Positions 21,012-28,301 of a stretch of DNA of 64,000 nt are shown one piece after another (positions within the stretch are counted from its first letter, which is position 1; the number at the start of each line of letters is the position of its first letter). The notes under the pieces are model-generated. The model saw nothing but the letters and a program-made list of their open reading frames with translations, made no database searches and was not told the DNA's origin. The DNA comes from Dehalogenimonas sp. WBC-2 (lineage in GTDB: Bacteria > Chloroflexota > Dehalococcoidia > Dehalococcoidales > Dehalococcoidaceae), in contig CP011392.1 in assembly GCA_001005265.1 (NCBI GenBank), positions 744,001-808,000 on the forward strand, given 5' to 3'. The translations under genes were made by a program, and so were the position numbers.

Positions 21012-21308
21012 ATGCTGTGGAAGCAATACGAGAATAAATACCTTGTATTATTTGCAATAAATCTAACTGAACCAACCAGGTTAGAGGATTTGGCCCATGA
21101 TTTGGTAGCGCGTCTTTCAAAAGAAGAACTAGATGCATCAATCGAACAGTTAGTCACTGAACGTAGGGTTGTTAAAGAAAGTGGTTATTTTCGACTCACC
21201 TATATTGGGACTAATTCAGTTGGGAAGAAGCGTTCTTCATATGTTAGAGATTTGCGTCGAATGTTTTACCTCCATCACCATAACCAGCAAGGGGAGCACG
21301 AATTATGA
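21012..21308 (+). CDS. Small winged-helix-like partner of the retron effector
   Basis: A 98-residue protein, MLWKQYENKYLVLFAINLTE onward, with helix-turn-helix character (LEDLAHDLVARLSKEELDASIEQLVTERRVVKESGYFRLT reads as helix-helix-beta wing) and a basic C-terminus (VGKKRSSYVRDLRR). It matches the position and size of the DNA-binding C-terminal part that is fused to the effector in type II-A retrons. ATG 21012 has its own ribosome site (GAGGAAG) inside the end of the effector gene, in a different frame, so this is a true split. Its last 26 bases contain the first arm of the retron RNA. Confidence 0.7.
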   Translation: MLWKQYENKYLVLFAINLTEPTRLEDLAHDLVARLSKEELDASIEQLVTERRVVKESGYFRLTYIGTNSVGKKRSSYVRDLRRMFYLHHHNQQGEHEL

Positions 21309-21463
21309 TTGGGCGTCGTTTCGTCGCCCATGTGACAAGGCTCTCCATAAAATATCTCCTATTTCGAGAAATAGGAGATTTGCGACTCGTCCTCCGTTTG
21401 TTACTACGGAGCGAGCGGCAATTCACAAGGATTGGACAACATGAATAGTCTCCCCTTGCTGGT
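21283..21463 (+). ncRNA. Retron msr-msd RNA
   Basis: A perfect 14-bp inverted repeat bounds it: ACCAGCAAGGGGAG (21283-21296, a1) and CTCCCCTTGCTGGT (21450-21463, a2). Just after a1 comes GAGCA, holding a candidate branching G. Stem-loop 1 (21310-21330) is TGGGCG-T-CG-TTT-CG-T-CGCCCA, with the UUU loop characteristic of msr hairpins bound by retron RT and very like the Eco1 hairpin. Stem 2 pairs 21354-21365 with 21368-21379 (12 bp). Stem 3 pairs CTCG/CGAG and CTCCGT/ACGGAG (21386-21415). a1 lies in the winged-helix-like gene and a2 in the RT gene. The msr/msd border is not resolved by eye. Confidence 0.85.
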
Positions 21464-22439
21464 CTCCTTAGAACATACCCCGGACGTGATAGCGGCGCTA
21501 AATAGTGAATTCAATATGACGGAAATTGAAACCCGCAGAGCAATATCTCTGTTAGACAAAGGCCTTCCACCGCTTTTTCGCCCTGAAGTGATAGCTTACC
21601 TTTTTGGTGTATCACATCGTTTGGTATCTAATATGTCCAGATTCTCAGATAATTACTACCGTTGCTACAAAATACCAAAGAAATCTGGCGGATTTCGCAA
21701 TATAGAGACTCCCCGAATTGTACTTAAAGTTATTCAGAGGTGGATTAACACTAGCATTCTCTCTAAAATCGTTGTGCCAGAATATATTACAGGGTTTGCT
21801 GAAGGGCGAAATATCTTCGTAAATGGGCATATTCATATTGGGACTCGCAATATGCTCGTCATCGATATCGCGGATTTTTTCCCAAGTGTTTTTGGGCGGA
21901 AAGTCATGTATATATTCAGAAACCTCGGTTTCCCTGTTCAAGTTGCAAGGTTACTAACGGGATTGTGTTTATATCAAAAACGACTCCCACAAGGTGCACC
22001 CACTAGTCCAGCTCTCGCAAATCACGCATTTCACTCTGTTGATGTTACTCTCGAGGAACTTGCTTCAGAATGGGGCTGTAACTATTCACGCTACGCGGAT
22101 GATATCGCATTCTCTGGTGAACGTTTTTTCGAGGACTCTGATTTACATAAAATTGAAGATATTCTAGAACAACACAAATTTCGCATTAACCATAATAAAT
22201 CTCATATAAGTGGTAGTGGTTCAAGAAAGATGTTGGCAGGGTTGGTTATCAGCGAAAAATGCATTCCCCCACGAAAAAAGCGGAAGATCTGGCGAGCTAT
22301 ATTTCATAACGCCGCTAATAATCCTGCGATTTTACGCGACAAACTACCTTACCTAAGAGGTGTCGCTTGTTTTGTCAAACAGTATGACGAAGAACTTTAT
22401 CAAAAATACCGAATAATAATTGACAGCGTTGCCCCGTAA
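21441..22439 (+). CDS. Retron reverse transcriptase
   Basis: RNA-directed DNA polymerase of about 332 residues. RT motifs in order (counted from a TTG three codons upstream of this start): VIDIADFFPS near 143-152 (first catalytic Asp), RLPQGAPTSPALANHAFHS near 184-202, YADDIAFSG at 221-229 (catalytic Asp pair), and the thumb-side AGLVISEKCIPPRKK near 269. There is no maturase, HNH or integrase domain, so it is not a group II intron enzyme. The adjoining msr-msd RNA confirms a retron. ATG 21441 is 9 nt after AAGGA; TTG 21432 is an alternative. Codons 4-8 overlap the a2 arm, so translation and RNA maturation share sequence. Confidence 0.93.
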   Translation: MNSLPLLVSLEHTPDVIAALNSEFNMTEIETRRAISLLDKGLPPLFRPEVIAYLFGVSHRLVSNMSRFSDNYYRCYKIPKKSGGFRNIETPRIVLKVIQRWINTSILSKIVVPEYITGFAEGRNIFVNGHIHIGTRNMLVIDIADFFPSVFGRKVMYIFRNLGFPVQVARLLTGLCLYQKRLPQGAPTSPALANHAFHSVDVTLEELASEWGCNYSRYADDIAFSGERFFEDSDLHKIEDILEQHKFRINHNKSHISGSGSRKMLAGLVISEKCIPPRKKRKIWRAIFHNAANNPAILRDKLPYLRGVACFVKQYDEELYQKYRIIIDSVAP

Positions 22440-22660
22440 TTAACGCGTTTGAGCCGGTTTTTACTTGCTAACTAGTTGGGACGAGAAGAATGAAATTGAA
22501 CTCGCCGACAAGAGCATATCGGGCACTGCTAGTCATTTTGCAGTACGTTTAATCTGTATCTTTAATTAGCAGATTCTAATGTTTATATCCAGGTGGCTTA
22601 CGTTCTGAAAACCCCATTATTTGCAACAATGTACTCCAGTTTCTAATCCCTGATCAGAAG

Positions 22661-24442
22661 TCAGACAGGTTTCCTCAATGTTTTTCGTCTTAGTGGCCGC
22701 TCTGTGCCCGTAGCACCTGATTTATGCGGCTGACGCGGTGCGCTTTTGCCGGTGACAATATTCTTCTGAATCTCTTTATTCCTGAGATCTTTTTCCACAA
22801 AAACAGACTTACCGGTGAAAGGGTCCAATCCGGTGTAATACATCACGCTGGACCAGGTAGATGGCGCGGGTAAAAATATCTGAACCTGTTCCGGGTTCAT
22901 TTTCAGATTCTGGCTGATGAATTGCTTCAGTTGTTTCATATTAGCCGCCGTACAGCCAGGGTGGGCAGCAATAAAGTAATAGGTCAGAAACTGTTCTTTG
23001 CCTGCGCGTTCAGTTATCTTGTCAAATAAGGCTTTGAACTCCAAAAGGGCAGCAGTGCCGGGTTTGCCCATCGTCCGCAGCACGGCATTGTTAGTGTGTT
23101 CCGGTGCAATCTTCATCTGGCCGGATACATGATGCCCGATGACCTCTTTAAGGTAGGCCGTGCCGTGCAGCCGGTCGCTCAGAAGCAGATCGTAGCGGAT
23201 GCCTGAGGCTACAAATACCTTTTTCACTCCTTCGATGCGTCTAAGTTTACATAATAGTTCTAATTGTTGCTGATGATCAGCCTTAAGTGATGTGCATACC
23301 TTCGGAGATAAACAGCGTTTATCCCGGCAACTGCCGCGCCTTAGCTTGTCATGGCATTCAAAACCGTACATATTGGCCGTCGGGCCGCCTACGTCACGGA
23401 TGTAACCGGTGAAGTCGGGGTAGGCGGTCAGGCGCCGGGCTTCGGCCAGTATTGATTCCTGACTTCGCCACTGCACGGTGCGGCCTTCATGCACCGCAAT
23501 AGCGCAGAAGTTGCACTCGCCGTAGCAGCCGCGGTGGGTTTGGATAGAAAACTTAATCGTCTCCAGCGCCTTAACCTTGCCCAGCTTTTCATAATGTGGG
23601 TGTTGCGCTCTTTCATAGCTTATTGCGTATATTCCGTCCAGTTCGGCCTGGGTTAGTGGCATGGCTGGCGGGTTATGCACCAGGTAACGGTTGCCCTGTT
23701 TCTGGTAAAGACCTCTGGCGGTTAGAGGGTCGTTGTTTTGATAGAAGGTACGGAACATTTCTGTAAATGCTTTTTTATCTTTTTCAACGGTCTCAAAGCA
23801 CGGTAATTCAATATATTCTGTTGTCCTACCGGCAAGTTCGCTCTCGCTGGCCAGATAGCACAAGCCCCGGATGGAACGGGGATCATTGTTTTTGGATAAT
23901 GCCGCCGCCAGTTCAATAACGGCGCTTTCAGCCATGCCGTAAAGCAGGTAATCCGCCTTGGCATCCAGCAGTATTGAAGAACGCACCCGGTCATCCCAGT
24001 AGTCATAATGAGGCACTCGTCTCAGACTTGCCTCAAGTCCGCCCAGGACGATGGGTTTGGTATTTTTAAAATTACGCCGGATGAGGTTGGTGTAGATGAT
24101 TGCCGCTCTGTCGGGGCGGCGGGTATTCAGACCGCCGGGTGTGTAATCATCTCTCTTGCGCTTCTTTTTAAGTGAGGTGTAGTTGGCGATCATAGAATCT
24201 ATGCTGCCGCCGGTGACCCCCCAGAACAACCGCGGTTCACCCAGTCGGGTGATATCACCAGCGGTCTGAATATCAGGCTGGGCGATAATTCCCACCCGAT
24301 ACCCGGCGCGCTGAAGCACCTTGCCGATGACGGCGGTTCCGATAAATGGGCTGTCAATATATGAATCACCGGAGATCAGGATGATATCCAGTGCATCCCA
24401 GCCCAGTTGTTTCATCTCCTCGGGGGTTGTCGGTAAAAACAT
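22661..24442 (-). CDS. YgiQ family radical SAM protein
   Basis: A 593-residue UPF0313/YgiQ protein. An N-terminal B12-binding-like domain (about 15-200, ISGDSYIDSPFIGTAVIGKVL) is followed by the radical SAM core with the CxxxCxxC cluster motif CYGECNFC near residue 308 and the C-terminal YgiQ domain with QVQIFLPAPSTWSSVMYYTG. The reaction is unknown for the family. The C-terminus is basic. ATG 24442 is clear. Transcribed toward the retron island; about 220 bp of AT-rich sequence without a recognisable feature separates them. Confidence 0.9.
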   Translation of the reverse strand: MFLPTTPEEMKQLGWDALDIILISGDSYIDSPFIGTAVIGKVLQRAGYRVGIIAQPDIQTAGDITRLGEPRLFWGVTGGSIDSMIANYTSLKKKRKRDDYTPGGLNTRRPDRAAIIYTNLIRRNFKNTKPIVLGGLEASLRRVPHYDYWDDRVRSSILLDAKADYLLYGMAESAVIELAAALSKNNDPRSIRGLCYLASESELAGRTTEYIELPCFETVEKDKKAFTEMFRTFYQNNDPLTARGLYQKQGNRYLVHNPPAMPLTQAELDGIYAISYERAQHPHYEKLGKVKALETIKFSIQTHRGCYGECNFCAIAVHEGRTVQWRSQESILAEARRLTAYPDFTGYIRDVGGPTANMYGFECHDKLRRGSCRDKRCLSPKVCTSLKADHQQQLELLCKLRRIEGVKKVFVASGIRYDLLLSDRLHGTAYLKEVIGHHVSGQMKIAPEHTNNAVLRTMGKPGTAALLEFKALFDKITERAGKEQFLTYYFIAAHPGCTAANMKQLKQFISQNLKMNPEQVQIFLPAPSTWSSVMYYTGLDPFTGKSVFVEKDLRNKEIQKNIVTGKSAPRQPHKSGATGTERPLRRKTLRKPV

Positions 24443-24504
24443 GTTTTTAAGTCCAAATAACCTTTGCTGGTAACACCATTGGGAATGCGTTGTAACGAAA
24501 ATGA

Positions 24505-25125
24505 TTAAGTTTCGGCAGATACCTTACCCGGTGCGCTAACGCCCGCCGCTTCCAGCATACTCATGGTTTTGAAAACCAGCGACATGACGGCATAGTTGCA
24601 CTCGCTCTGCGGGATAATGGTGCTTTTGCCGTCATCATTGACGCCTAGCGGCCAGACCCTGCAGGTATGCGGTCTATCATTGTAGATGGTGCACCGGCCG
24701 TTCCTGGGGTTCCACCAGCCACATGGATGGGCATCCTTGATCAGCCATTCCTTGCCATCAAACACAAACAGTTCGTCTCTTTTTTGTTTCAATTTGCGGC
24801 TGATACGGTCAGCGTCTTCTTCTGTGACCACAATGCGCTTGGTTTTTGAGCAGCACCAGCCGCAACAGCTACAGGCGGATTTTAAGCGCTTCATCATCCC
24901 CCGGGAATCAAGGCCCACTACATCAGCTATGGCCATTATATCTCTGAGTTCAGCATCGCTGAAAGAGGCCGCAGCCGGGAAATTAGCTTTAAGACCCGGT
25001 ATTGATTTTATGATATAGCGCTCATACTTGGCGCCCAGGTTTTTGAAGTTGGCTGCCGCCATTTCTTCGGCAATGCCCAGATCTTCACTGGAAAAGACAT
25101 TATTTATGATTATGGGTAACTTCAT
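24505..25125 (-). CDS. YkgJ-family cysteine cluster protein
   Basis: A 206-residue protein with the zinc/iron-chelating CxxCxxCC-type cluster CSCCGWCCS near residue 85 and later PCGWWNPRNGRCTIYNDRPHTCRVWPLG, the conserved second half of the YkgJ/Fe-S oxidoreductase-like family. The N-terminal 80 residues are helical and not recognised. Role unknown, probably metal binding. ATG 25125; it runs in the same direction as ygiQ 60 bp away and may share its transcript. Confidence 0.82.
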   Translation of the reverse strand: MKLPIIINNVFSSEDLGIAEEMAAANFKNLGAKYERYIIKSIPGLKANFPAAASFSDAELRDIMAIADVVGLDSRGMMKRLKSACSCCGWCCSKTKRIVVTEEDADRISRKLKQKRDELFVFDGKEWLIKDAHPCGWWNPRNGRCTIYNDRPHTCRVWPLGVNDDGKSTIIPQSECNYAVMSLVFKTMSMLEAAGVSAPGKVSAET

Positions 25126-25259
25126 TATCTTGGCTAATTATAGTGGTGGCCGGGTGACCGGTCAAAGCTGTGTGCAATGTCGGTTGATTGTGACCTTAGT
25201 CACTTGATTTTATCCCAGAAACTTGTACAATCACCATTGAGTTTTTAAGCGGAGGGATT

Positions 25260-25451
25260 GTGCCAATTTACGAATATTCCTGTAAAAAGTGTGCCGCCAA
25301 ATTTGAGTTATTGCGCCATTTTTCAGATACCGCCGAGGTGAAGTGTCCCAAGTGTGGTTCTACTGAAGCACAACGCAGGCTGTCAACTTTCAGTTGCGGT
25401 ACTGCGGGTTCTGGCTCTGGCGGCGGTTGCGCGCCGCAGGCCTCTTCCTGA
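25260..25451 (+). CDS. FmdB-type zinc ribbon protein
   Basis: A 63-residue protein: MPIYEYSCKKCAAKFELLRHF then VKCPKCGS, the two CxxC knuckles of the FmdB/CxxC_CxxC_SSSS regulatory family, and a Gly/Ser-rich tail. GTG 25260 follows GGAGGG. A second, longer FmdB protein is at 55671. Family members are presumed small regulators, without a firm target. A strong bidirectional terminator follows. Confidence 0.85.
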   Translation: MPIYEYSCKKCAAKFELLRHFSDTAEVKCPKCGSTEAQRRLSTFSCGTAGSGSGGGCAPQASS

Positions 25452-25483
25452 GGGTAGATTAAGGAGCCGGTCGGTTCCTATAA

Positions 25484-25521
25484 AACAAGAAAAGCCCCGG
25501 TCAACCGGGGCTTTTCTTGTT
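25484..25521. terminator. Bidirectional intrinsic terminator
   Basis: A 17-bp perfect stem: 25484-25500 (ending GCCCCGG) pairs with 25505-25521 around loop TCAA, with A-rich and T-rich flanks in the stem (GAAAAGC/GCTTTTC). It ends the fmdB transcript on plus and can serve the sufCB transcript on minus. Confidence 0.9.
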
Positions 25522-25606
25522 GTCAGCATTATTCAATTTCTTGAGATACGTATTATCCAACCTGCGAATATTTCAGGCTTGTTCATCTTGGGATACTTTA
25601 GGGTGG

Positions 25607-26848
25607 CTAAAGAGTTTCTTTTTCAGAGGCTTCGATAGCCTTGCGCAATTCAGCGTTGAGTGCTGGCGGCAAGCCTTCGATGTCCACCTTGAGAAAGCCG
25701 CGGATAATGGCGGCAGTAGATTCGTCACGGGTCAGGCCCCGGGCCATGAGATATTCCACCTCTTCTTCGGCGATCTTGCCCACTGCCGCCTCGTGGGATA
25801 ATTCAACAGCCATGTTAGCCTTAAGTTCCGGGATGGCATGGATCATGCCCTTATCTTTCAGGATAAGGCCGCGGCATTCCAGATGACCTTTTACATCAAT
25901 TGCGCTGCCTTCAATATAGCCCCGGGAAATGATGTCGCCGCCGGTAGTAATGGCTCGGGCCATTATCTCCGTACGGCAACCGGGCGCATCAAGGTAAACC
26001 TTGCCGCCCAGGTCCATATGAGAGCCCGGTGTGGCAACCATTATTGTATTGAACCGCACCGTGGCATTCTTGCCTACACAGCGTGCCACCGGGGCCGACT
26101 GGATTGAGCGCACCGGTTTCATAATGACGTAATTAGATAAGAACAGCCCGTCCTCTTCTATGATCGCCCCGGTACGTGGCCTCACTTCAATTTCCGGTGA
26201 CCAGGTATGGATCATGCTGAAGGTGACCTTGGCGCCCTTTTTGATGTAAAACTCGCTGACCCCCAGGTGCAAGCCCATTTCCTGCCGATGGGATACGGCG
26301 CAACCGGTGATAATATGCAGTTCTGAGCCTTCCTCAGCGATGATGATGTTATGCACGTCCTGGACCGATTTTGTGCGGTCCAGATAGAGACAGGCCTGAA
26401 CCGGGTAGGTAGTTTTGACGCCGGGCAGGGCACGGATAAAATAGCCGTCGGCACCCTGCAGTTCCACGTGGGCGGTATACTTGTCGGCATCCACTGCCAC
26501 CGCCTTCCACCAGTAGTCCTTAAGCCAGTCGTATTTCTCCCACGCCTGACTGACGCTCATTACCTCGATGCCGTCTTGGGAAGCGCCGAAGTGGACCGGT
26601 GTGTTATCCATCTGAATGAATGTCCCGGAACGGCCGGAACGGTCATCCAGCATAATACCGGATTCCAGCATGCGTGATTTGTCTGCTTCCGAAATCGACT
26701 CCGGTGTTGTCACATATTCACGCTCACCTTTTTTGGGTGATTCAAATTGATCCAGATCGATATCGGGTCCGAAAGCTGCTTTTTTGGTATTAGCGGATCG
26801 GGCTTTTTCACCATGAACAGGGTTGTTCATCTTTTGCATATCTGGCAT
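25607..26848 (-). CDS. sufB: SufB/SufD-family Fe-S scaffold protein
   Basis: A 413-residue scaffold subunit of the SUF iron-sulfur cluster system, with the beta-helix core of the SufB/SufD family (VRFNTIMVATPGSHMDLGGKVYLDAPG, SRGYIEGSAIDVKGHLECRG) and the C-terminal SHEAAVGKIAEEEVEYLMARGLT signature, whose His/Glu block is typical of SufB-like members. It is shorter than E. coli SufB, like the minimal SufBC systems. ATG 26848 has GGAG 10 nt upstream and overlaps sufC by 22 bp. No SufD, SufS or SufU is nearby. Confidence 0.88.
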   Translation of the reverse strand: MPDMQKMNNPVHGEKARSANTKKAAFGPDIDLDQFESPKKGEREYVTTPESISEADKSRMLESGIMLDDRSGRSGTFIQMDNTPVHFGASQDGIEVMSVSQAWEKYDWLKDYWWKAVAVDADKYTAHVELQGADGYFIRALPGVKTTYPVQACLYLDRTKSVQDVHNIIIAEEGSELHIITGCAVSHRQEMGLHLGVSEFYIKKGAKVTFSMIHTWSPEIEVRPRTGAIIEEDGLFLSNYVIMKPVRSIQSAPVARCVGKNATVRFNTIMVATPGSHMDLGGKVYLDAPGCRTEIMARAITTGGDIISRGYIEGSAIDVKGHLECRGLILKDKGMIHAIPELKANMAVELSHEAAVGKIAEEEVEYLMARGLTRDESTAAIIRGFLKVDIEGLPPALNAELRKAIEASEKETL

Positions 26849-27585
26849 GAGGCGCACTCTCCGTAACCTTTTTCTTTTACCGTTTCCAATATTTCATGGG
26901 GGTCGCCTTCACAAATGATCTTCCCCTCAAACATTACATAACCTGTACGGGCATTGACATATTCCAGTATATGACCAGTATGAGAGATAATTAAACCGCT
27001 CCGTGTCCTATCCCGCATCGGATGTGTCTTCTCCAAAAGCGAGTTGATCAGCTCTCCGATCAGGGCGATATTTTCCAGGTCAACCCCTGACTCCGGTTCG
27101 TCAAGCAGCACCAGGTCGGGGCTTTGGGCTAAAAGCTGCAGTAATTCAGACCGCTTTGTTTCTCCGCCGGAGAAACCGTAATTGATATCCCTATCCAGGA
27201 AATCGGTCATATTAGTTTTTCGGGCCAGTTTTTCCAGCATTACGCCTTCTTCACGGCCGCGGAAACAGGCTTCAACCATATCCCGTGTTTTTACGCCGCG
27301 AACGATCGGCGGCCTTTGGAATGAAAGCCCTATGCCTGCCCGTGCCCGCTCATCGAGAGTAGAATGGGTTACATCCTTGCCTTCAAAGATTATCTGCCCG
27401 CCGGTTATCTTGTAACGGGGGAATCCCATCAGGGTCATCAGCAACGTAGTCTTGCCGCTGCCATTGGGGCCATAGATAACGTGGGTCTCACCGGCTTGGA
27501 TTTCAAGGTTGATACCGTGCAGGATTTCCTTGCCCTCAATTTCAACTTTGAGGTCAATTATTTCCAGTAATTTATCGGTCTCCAT
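26827..27585 (-). CDS. sufC: SufC Fe-S assembly ATPase
   Basis: ABC-type ATPase partner of SufB, cytosolic. The 252-residue protein has Walker A GPNGSGKTTLLM near residue 40, the ABC signature FSGGETKRSELLQLL, Walker B LVLLDEPESGVD and the H-loop SHTGHILE. ATG 27585 sits 6 nt after GAGG. First gene of the two-gene sufCB operon, with its own promoter and a palindromic candidate operator upstream. Confidence 0.93.
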   Translation of the reverse strand: METDKLLEIIDLKVEIEGKEILHGINLEIQAGETHVIYGPNGSGKTTLLMTLMGFPRYKITGGQIIFEGKDVTHSTLDERARAGIGLSFQRPPIVRGVKTRDMVEACFRGREEGVMLEKLARKTNMTDFLDRDINYGFSGGETKRSELLQLLAQSPDLVLLDEPESGVDLENIALIGELINSLLEKTHPMRDRTRSGLIISHTGHILEYVNARTGYVMFEGKIICEGDPHEILETVKEKGYGECASCQICKR

Positions 27586-27615
27586 ACAGAACCTCAATCT
27601 ATTTGTTAATGTCTA

Positions 27616-27659
27616 ATTATCCGGCACTGTGACCACTTGGTCAAATTATATAAGTGCCG
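27616..27659 (-). promoter_or_regulatory. suf promoter with overlapping palindromic operator
   Basis: On minus: TTGACC (27644-27639), 17-bp spacer, GATAAT (27621-27616). The -35 is covered by the palindrome TGACCACTTGGTCA (27630-27643), and an outer inverted pair CGGCACT/AGTGCCG (27622-27628 and 27653-27659) brackets it. A repressor bound here would block the -35. An Rrf2/SufR-type regulator is a reasonable guess; none is encoded in the window. Confidence 0.55.
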
Positions 27660-27687
27660 ACCGCGCAATCGGGTCTTTCCCCCGTTC

Positions 27688-27711
27688 GTTCACCTTGAGT
27701 CTGTCGAAGGG
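27688..27711. repeat. Widespread 'CCTTGAGTCTGTCGAAGG' short repeat
   Basis: 24 bp containing CACCTTGAGTCTGTCGAAGG, a variant of a short sequence (related to CCTTCGACAGGCTCAGG) that recurs in intergenic DNA of many unrelated bacteria. Single copy seen here, between the suf promoter and repeat copy A. Confidence 0.6.
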
Positions 27712-27729
27712 TCGTCCTGTTTATCCCTC

Positions 27730-28190
27730 AAAATATACCTTCAAATAGTTCCAAAAGCTCATTGACACTTCGCCACTCGTATGATAACATATGTTCTTTG
27801 TTGTTCTGGTGGGGATAGAGAGTATTTGTAATGGTTGCTTTCGGGTTTTATAGAGGTTGTTTTTGCCGGTTTCAATCGTAAACTGAGGTTGTTTTATCAA
27901 ATTTTCATTTTCGGAGAAACAACCGAATAAATCCATAAATACCCTCGTGCCCTTCCGTCACTGCAAAGTATCACACCAAGAAAGAGGGGTTATGTTAATA
28001 GTGTGCAGCGCTTTTAGCCCTTTAATTAAGATGTTATATTCAAAACAAAAGGTGAATCCGGCTTGAGAATCACCACCTGAATTGTTGCTTTGAATCAAAA
28101 CTTCAGGTGCCAAAAAATACCGAATTGTGTCAAAACAATTCGCCTGCTTTGTCGTGCCGTCTGGGGAATTGATATTTTTTACTTTTTTTG
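27730..28190 (+). repeat. Dispersed non-coding repeat, copy A (upstream of aspS)
   Basis: The most divergent of three related elements. Head AAAATATACC (27730) is followed by TTGACA (27762-27767), 17 bp, TAACAT (27785-27790). The middle keeps GGTTGTTTTTGCCGGTTT. The tail keeps GAATTGTT (28079-28086), AACAATTC (28134-28141), GGGGAATTG (28163-28171) and a U-rich end. It fills most of the 700-bp gap between sufC and aspS. No protein-coding potential; a 71-codon minus frame at 27721-27936 is only a chance frame in it. Confidence 0.7.
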
Positions 28191-28238
28191 CGCTTATAAT
28201 TTGACCCGGATGTCACTGTGTTCGGCGCTTACGAATGT

Positions 28239-28267
28239 TTGAACTCAAGTTAGTCATCAGATATAAT
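28239..28267 (+). promoter_or_regulatory. aspS promoter
   Basis: TTGAAC (28239-28244), 17-bp spacer, TATAAT (28262-28267). It is a near-consensus pair downstream of repeat copy A, so aspS can be transcribed independently of the repeat. Leader about 28 nt. Confidence 0.7.
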
Positions 28268-28301
28268 TAACGTTCATATCCTTGCATATTTAGGAGTCAG
28301 C

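Noticed and set aside
21432-22439. Group II intron or DGR reverse transcriptase
   Set aside because: No maturase/HNH domains, no intron domain V-like RNA, no variable/template repeat pair; the adjoining msr-msd fits a retron.
27721-27936. 71-codon minus-strand frame beside sufC
   Set aside because: It lies wholly in repeat copy A, matches no family and has no ribosome site.
28079-28301. T-box leader for aspS or lysA
   Set aside because: No T-box consensus (GGTGG..CCGCG type) and no specifier stem were seen in any copy.
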